From: Polyangiaceae bacterium
GTDB lineage: Bacteria; Myxococcota_A; Polyangia; Polyangiales; Polyangiaceae
Direction: 5' to 3'
DNA: 64,000 nucleotides
Assembly (NCBI GenBank): GCA_009780955.1
Contig: WQZB01000002.1
Location: 1-64,000, forward strand
Shown here: piece by piece, positions 59,716 through 64,000 of the stretch
Layout of the letters: every line of letters begins with the position of its first letter
Numbering within the stretch: position 1 is the stretch's first letter
Program-made: the position numbers and the translations under genes
The notes under the pieces: model-generated
What the model was told of the DNA's origin: nothing
Seen by the model: the letters and a program-made list of their open reading frames with translations, nothing else
The model's database searches: none

Positions 59716-60735
59716 TTGAAACGGCCTCACTTGTCGTACCCCCCCTCCGGATTGCCGCTCGGCCCGGCTGCTCCGGCTCCTTCCCTTGCGAGACCAACGG
59801 TCGCACTTCTCTATATGGCCGCAAGCGCACTGCTTTTTGCAGGAATGAACTCTTTTGCGCGCCTCGCCAACCAGAGTGCATCATGGGCAAGCGTTGGCGC
59901 GGTGCGTGCCTTCGTTGGTGCTTTTGTAGCCTTCTCTGTGGCTCGAGCGCGTGGCCGGTCACTCGGGGCGCACAACCGCAGCGTAGTTTTTTGGCGAAGT
60001 CTGTTCGGCACCGCTTCGATGCTTTGCACCTTCTACGCCCTGTCATCCAAGACGCTTACTTTGGGTGACACCGTCACGCTCACCAACCTGACGCCCGTGT
60101 TCCTTGCCTTGCTCGCACCCATTTTCCTTGGTGAGCGCACAACCTGGGGGGTTGCCATAGCCATTGCACTCGCACTTGCTGGCGTCGTTCTGGTGTTGCA
60201 CCCAGCGGTGTTTTTCGGCGGCCCCACCATCGTCGCCCGCGGGCTCGTGGCCTCTGGGCCGAGTGCGCGCGCTACAGCCATCGCAGCCGTTCTCTCGTCC
60301 TTCCTTGCGTCGATCGCGATGATGATGCTCCGGCGTGCGGGTAAAACCGAGAGCCCCGAGGCCATCGCATTTCAATTCTCGCTTTTCGCCGGTGTCGTGC
60401 ACACGCTCGTGGCCACGCTCGATCCCCACGCGCCGAGCCTTCGCGATGCTTTGTTCATGGTGCTGGCAGGTGTCTGCGCAGGCTTCGCGCAGATCGCCAT
60501 GACCCATGCCTATGCGCTCGAGAGTGCTGCGCGTGTTGGCGCCATGGGCTACCTCGCGGTTGTTGCGAGCGCTCTCATTGGCGCCGCCATCTTGCGCGAA
60601 CGCCCTGCGCCAATCGCCCTTTTGGGCACGGCGTTCGTCATTGCAAGCGGCCTGCTCATTACGTTCGTCCGCGGCGACAACTCCGCACCACGTGTTCGCA
60701 AGGATCGCAAACCAAGGTTTGCGATTCGCCGTTGA
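59716..60735 (+). CDS. EamA-family (DMT) transporter
   Basis: 339 residues, about ten membrane helices in two EamA halves. First half: YMAASALLFAGMNSFARLAN, SLFGTASMLCTFYALSSKTL and TVTLTNLTPVFLALLAPIFL. Second half: AIAAVLSSFLASIAMMMLRR, QIAMTHAYALESAARVGAMG and ALIGAAILRERPAPIALLG. The start is likely the TTG at 59716, as no ATG or GTG precedes the first helix; the next ATG (59815) would remove part of it. Substrate unknown; relatives export amino acids or nucleotide metabolites. Confidence 0.85.
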   Translation: MKRPHLSYPPSGLPLGPAAPAPSLARPTVALLYMAASALLFAGMNSFARLANQSASWASVGAVRAFVGAFVAFSVARARGRSLGAHNRSVVFWRSLFGTASMLCTFYALSSKTLTLGDTVTLTNLTPVFLALLAPIFLGERTTWGVAIAIALALAGVVLVLHPAVFFGGPTIVARGLVASGPSARATAIAAVLSSFLASIAMMMLRRAGKTESPEAIAFQFSLFAGVVHTLVATLDPHAPSLRDALFMVLAGVCAGFAQIAMTHAYALESAARVGAMGYLAVVASALIGAAILRERPAPIALLGTAFVIASGLLITFVRGDNSAPRVRKDRKPRFAIRR

Positions 60736-60769
60736 CGTTGCGTGTGCGGAATCGTGCTACGAAGGCCGC

Positions 60770-63700
60770 GTGGATCGCCTGGTTGTCACCGGCGCGAAGC
60801 AGCACAATCTGCGGGGCGTGAACATCTCGCTGCCGCGCGGAAAGCTCGTTGTTTTTACGGGGCCAAGCGGCTCGGGCAAGTCGTCGCTCGCGTTCGATAC
60901 GATCTACGCCGAAGGGCAACGCCGCTACGTTGAATCGCTGAGCGCGTATGCGCGGCAGTTTCTCGAGCAAATGGCGAAGCCGGACGTCGAGCGCATCGAT
61001 GGCCTTTCGCCGGCCATCGCCATCGAGCAGCGGCCGCTGTCGAAGTCTCCGCGCTCTACCGTGGGCACGGTCACCGAGATTGCGGACTACCTCCGGCTTT
61101 TGTTCGCACGCGTTGGTGTTCCTTACTGCCCGAATTGCGGCAAGCGCATCGAGGCGCAGACCGTCCAGCAAATCGTCGATCGCATTCTTTCGCTCGCCCC
61201 TGGCACGCGCTTCAGTGTGCTTGCGCCCATCGTTCGCGCTCGCAAGGGCGAACTCAAACTCGAACTCGAACGACTGCGCCGTGATGGCTTCGTTCGCGTG
61301 CGCGTCGACGGCGCCGTTGTCGATCTTGGCGATCCGATTTCGCTCGATCGCAGCAAGATGCATGATCTCGACGTCGTCGTGGATCGCATCGTCATCAAAG
61401 ACGGCGTCAAAGGGCGCCTCACCGACAGCGTGGAGCTCGCGCTAGAAATCGGCGAGGGCCGCCTGCTCGTGGCAGTCGAGGGGCAAGAGCCGTTCTGGCT
61501 TTCCGAGCGCTTTGCGTGCATCGATTGTGGCATTTCGCTGCCGCCCATCGAGCCGCGCATGTTCTCGTTCAACAGTCCTCATGGCGCTTGCCCCGCGTGC
61601 GACGGGCTTGGCGCACGCACCGTGATCGATCCCGATCGCCTCATTGGCGATCCGCAAAAGTCATTGCGCGAAGGCGTCGTGCTCGCATGGGGCCGTCGCG
61701 GGTCGGTAGCACTCGCCACCGAAGTCGCTCGTGCCGTCGAAGCCCTTGGCGTCGACCCCGACTCGCCGTGGGCAAAACTTGCCGAGGCTACCAAGAAAAC
61801 AATTCTTTTTGGCAATGACAGCGCAGGCGAAAGCGCGGGCATTGCCGCACCCAAGAACAGGACCAAGGCACGCAAGGCATCTTCTGTTCGCAAAACATAT
61901 TCAGGGATCGTTTCTCGCCTTACCGCGCGCCTCGAGCAAGAGCCCCGGGGAGACCGCGACGGCGCGGGCGACGCAGACGAAGACGAAGGCGCCCTTGGCG
62001 ACGACGAGCTTGGGCGCTTCCTTGTCACGCGAACATGCACGTCGTGTCGCGGCCAAAGACTTCGGCCCGAAGCGCTTTCTATCAAGTTAGGGCCTTACAA
62101 CATCGCCGAGCTCGGTGGGGTTGCTCTCGACAAGCTGCGGGGCATTCTTGCCGATGTCGGAAAGAACGATTCTGAGTCGCGAGCAACGTCGGCTTCGTCC
62201 GCGCAGGTTGCGTTTTCGACACGCGAGCGAGCGGTTGCCGAACCGCTTCTTCGCGCCGTTACCGCACGCCTTGGTTTTTTGATCGACGTCGGTCTCGACT
62301 ACCTTTCGCTCGACCGCAGCGCGCAGACGCTTTCGAGCGGCGAAGGCCAGCGCATTCGCCTTGCAACGCAAATCGGAGCCGCGCTCGTCGGCGTTCTTTA
62401 CGTGCTCGACGAGCCAAGCATAGGCCTACACGCCCGCGACAACGCTCGCCTCATCGAGGCACAAGCGCGCCTTCGTGATCTCGGCAACACGGTCTTCGTG
62501 GTCGAACACGATCGCGATGCCATCATGGCGGCCGACTACGTCGTTGACATGGGCCCTGGCGCTGGTGTGCACGGTGGCCAGGTCGTTGCGCAAGGCACGC
62601 CGCGCGAGATCATGGAGAGCCCGGCATCGGTCACTGGACCTTGGCTTTCAGGCAAAAAAGAGCTCCCTTTCCCAAAAACGCGCAAAGCAAAAGGCGAGTC
62701 GTTCGTGCGGATCGTTGGTGCACGCGCCCACAACCTGAAGGACGTCACAGCGTCGGTGCCAGGCGGCCTTTTCACCTGCTTCACCGGCGTGTCAGGCAGC
62801 GGCAAATCGAGCCTCGTCGTTGACACGCTTTTGCCCGCGGCAAGGGCCAAGCTTTATTCGGCATCGGCGCCCATCGGCGAGTGCGATGCAGTGGAAGGTC
62901 TCGAGTCGATCGACAAAGTGATTTCGATCGATCAGGCGCCGATCGGGCGTACACCCAGGTCGAACCCTGCAACCTACACGGGTGTGTTCGCTCTGCTACG
63001 CGAGCTGTACGCCGGGCTTCCCGAAGCACGCGCGCGTGGCTACAGGGTAGGGCGCTTTTCGTTCAACGTGAAAGGCGGCCGATGCGAGGCATGCCAGGGC
63101 GATGGTGTGCTTCGCGTCGAGATGCACTTTCTGCCGGATGTTTTCGTGACGTGCGACACTTGCGGCGGCACGCGGTACAACCGCGAAACCCTCGAGGTGA
63201 AGTATCGCGGCATGTCCATCGCGGATGCCCTGGAGGTGACCGTCGAGCAGGCACTCGAGCTGTTCGACATCATCCCAAGGGTGCGTGACAGACTCGATGC
63301 GCTTCGGCGTGTTGGCCTTGGGTACATCAAGCTTGGTCAGCCAGCGACAACGCTCTCGGGCGGTGAAGCACAGCGCGTGAAGCTTGCGCGCGAGCTCGCT
63401 CGAAAAGCCACGGGCCGCACACTTTACGTCCTCGACGAGCCAACCACGGGCCTGCATTTCACCGACGTCGAGATGCTTCTCGCAGCCATCTTCGAGCTGC
63501 GCGATCAAGGCAACACGATTGTGATCATCGAGCACAATCTCGATGTCGTTGCGTGCGCCGATTGGGTCATCGATTTAGGTCCTGAGGGAGGCGACAAGGG
63601 CGGCGAGATCGTCGCAGAGGGCACCCCCGAAGCCGTTGCCCAATGCGAGCGCTCGCACACGGGGCGCTACCTGCGAGCGGCGCTAAGGGCTCGCTCATGA
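60770..63700 (+). CDS. uvrA: Excinuclease ABC subunit A
   Basis: 976 residues from the GTG at 60770 (GAAGG upstream), which gives the usual start DRLVVTGAKQHNLRGVNISL. A frame open for 88 more codons upstream overlaps the EamA gene and has no UvrA features. First ABC domain: GPSGSGKSSLAFDTIYAEGQ and the zinc module CPNCGKR with CTSCRGQRLRPEAL. Second: GVSGSGKSSLVVDTLLP, CEACQGDGVLRVEMHFLPD and CDTCGGTRYN, TTLSGGEAQRVKLARELA and VLDEPTTGLHFTDVEMLL. An acidic insert (~405-435, DRDGAGDADEDEGAL) is unusual. UvrA finds bulky DNA lesions and loads UvrB. Confidence 0.97.
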   Translation: MDRLVVTGAKQHNLRGVNISLPRGKLVVFTGPSGSGKSSLAFDTIYAEGQRRYVESLSAYARQFLEQMAKPDVERIDGLSPAIAIEQRPLSKSPRSTVGTVTEIADYLRLLFARVGVPYCPNCGKRIEAQTVQQIVDRILSLAPGTRFSVLAPIVRARKGELKLELERLRRDGFVRVRVDGAVVDLGDPISLDRSKMHDLDVVVDRIVIKDGVKGRLTDSVELALEIGEGRLLVAVEGQEPFWLSERFACIDCGISLPPIEPRMFSFNSPHGACPACDGLGARTVIDPDRLIGDPQKSLREGVVLAWGRRGSVALATEVARAVEALGVDPDSPWAKLAEATKKTILFGNDSAGESAGIAAPKNRTKARKASSVRKTYSGIVSRLTARLEQEPRGDRDGAGDADEDEGALGDDELGRFLVTRTCTSCRGQRLRPEALSIKLGPYNIAELGGVALDKLRGILADVGKNDSESRATSASSAQVAFSTRERAVAEPLLRAVTARLGFLIDVGLDYLSLDRSAQTLSSGEGQRIRLATQIGAALVGVLYVLDEPSIGLHARDNARLIEAQARLRDLGNTVFVVEHDRDAIMAADYVVDMGPGAGVHGGQVVAQGTPREIMESPASVTGPWLSGKKELPFPKTRKAKGESFVRIVGARAHNLKDVTASVPGGLFTCFTGVSGSGKSSLVVDTLLPAARAKLYSASAPIGECDAVEGLESIDKVISIDQAPIGRTPRSNPATYTGVFALLRELYAGLPEARARGYRVGRFSFNVKGGRCEACQGDGVLRVEMHFLPDVFVTCDTCGGTRYNRETLEVKYRGMSIADALEVTVEQALELFDIIPRVRDRLDALRRVGLGYIKLGQPATTLSGGEAQRVKLARELARKATGRTLYVLDEPTTGLHFTDVEMLLAAIFELRDQGNTIVIIEHNLDVVACADWVIDLGPEGGDKGGEIVAEGTPEAVAQCERSHTGRYLRAALRARS

Positions 63701-64000
63701 GCAGGAAAAAGAAGCTTATCGCGGTTGTCGTCTTGTTGGCGCTGGGGGTGGCCGCGGGGTGGTGGTTCAACGTGCCGGCCAAGTTGGGTTGGACGCGTCG
63801 CCACGAAAAGCATCTCACCTTGTACGGCAACGTCGACATCAGGCAGGTGCAACTTGGCTTCCGCGTGAGCGGGCGCATCGAGGCTTGTCTCGTGGATGAA
63901 GGCGACGAGGTGAAAGCGGGTCAGCTCATCTCGCGCCTCGACGCGAAACCTTACGAAGACCAGATGCGATCCGCCGTTGGGCAGGTTTCGGCCCAGAAAG
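63697..64000 (+). CDS. HlyD-type membrane-fusion protein, 3' end outside window
   Basis: 101 residues visible. It starts in an ATGA overlap with uvrA. MSRKKKLIAVVVLLALGVAA is a signal anchor. The barrel-sandwich start LYGNVDIRQVQLGFRVSGRI and VDEGDEVKAGQLISRLDAKP is the HlyD/EmrA/YbhG family hallmark. It is the periplasmic adaptor of an efflux or secretion system; the partner genes are expected just beyond the window. Confidence 0.88.
   Translation, partial: MSRKKKLIAVVVLLALGVAAGWWFNVPAKLGWTRRHEKHLTLYGNVDIRQVQLGFRVSGRIEACLVDEGDEVKAGQLISRLDAKPYEDQMRSAVGQVSAQK

Noticed and set aside
60506-60769. 88-codon N-terminal extension of uvrA
   Set aside because: It overlaps the EamA gene, lacks UvrA similarity, and the GTG at 60770 gives the standard UvrA start.

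Overview
The window reads as chromosomal DNA of a high-GC, Gram-negative bacterium, most plausibly a member of the Myxococcota (former Deltaproteobacteria). This taxonomic guess is an inference. It rests on several lipoproteins with short lipoboxes and Ser/Gly/Asp linkers, two OprB/OmpA-type barrels, an MJ0042-zinc-ribbon/TPR giant, an Lys/Ala-rich basic-tail protein and a toxin/immunity pair at the left edge. Most genes are housekeeping and intact. I saw no rRNA or tRNA genes, no CRISPR array, no prophage and no transposase.

Layout: 1-1057 holds the 3' end of a polymorphic toxin (CdiA-type C-terminal tRNase-like domain) and a probable immunity gene. 1114-5308 (minus) is the translation operon rpmI-rplT-pheS-pheT with a recognisable promoter, preceded by a phosphohexomutase gene. 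7258-15362 (plus) is a compact eight-gene run: REC-EAL c-di-GMP phosphodiesterase, a DppB-like permease with a large extra domain, a lipoprotein, an OprB-like porin, an OmpA-like barrel, an AAA ATPase, an 18-codon coupling ORF and a DppC-like permease. 15380-20027 carries a small lipoprotein, a thioredoxin-rhodanese fusion lacking key cysteines, a Fur-family regulator, two further lipoproteins and a divergent RNase H2-like protein. 20171-30485 carries dksA-like and htpG genes, an APH-kinase fusion, ftsB, gatB, a methyltransferase, thrB and envelope proteins. 30495-35315 holds a lipoprotein protease, a YihY protein, a two-subunit CoA transferase and a MepA-like endopeptidase. 35316-37540 is an AT-richer patch with two lipoproteins and debris of a toxin-antitoxin pair. 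37555-45622 holds kdpFABC, class I fumarase and glycerol kinase. 45900-55937 has a UPF0158 protein, an AAA-nuclease fusion, an Omp85 barrel, an EEP-family phosphoesterase, a membrane pyrophosphatase and a beta-carbonic anhydrase. 56025-64000 has the TPR giant, an EamA permease, uvrA and the start of an HlyD-type adaptor.

The most unusual structure lies between the genes. Three families of short, palindromic, non-coding repeats recur. Family A (38194-38337 and 52217-52362) has 18-bp terminal inverted repeats and sits exactly against a TAA stop codon in both copies. Family B (34045-34163 and 45608-45725) has different ends but one copy shares family A's core, and it supplies the end of glpK. 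REP-like GTAGGGGCG... hairpins (17242, 22494, 26822, 35572, 55956) supply TAG stop codons for four neighbouring genes. Together this suggests repeats that enter at, and regenerate, stop codons, one of them inside the kdp operon.

The second candidate for novelty is the 8430-15362 operon. The two halves of a peptide/nickel-type ABC permease are separated by outer-membrane proteins and an AAA ATPase, with no recognisable dedicated ABC ATPases or binding protein in the window.
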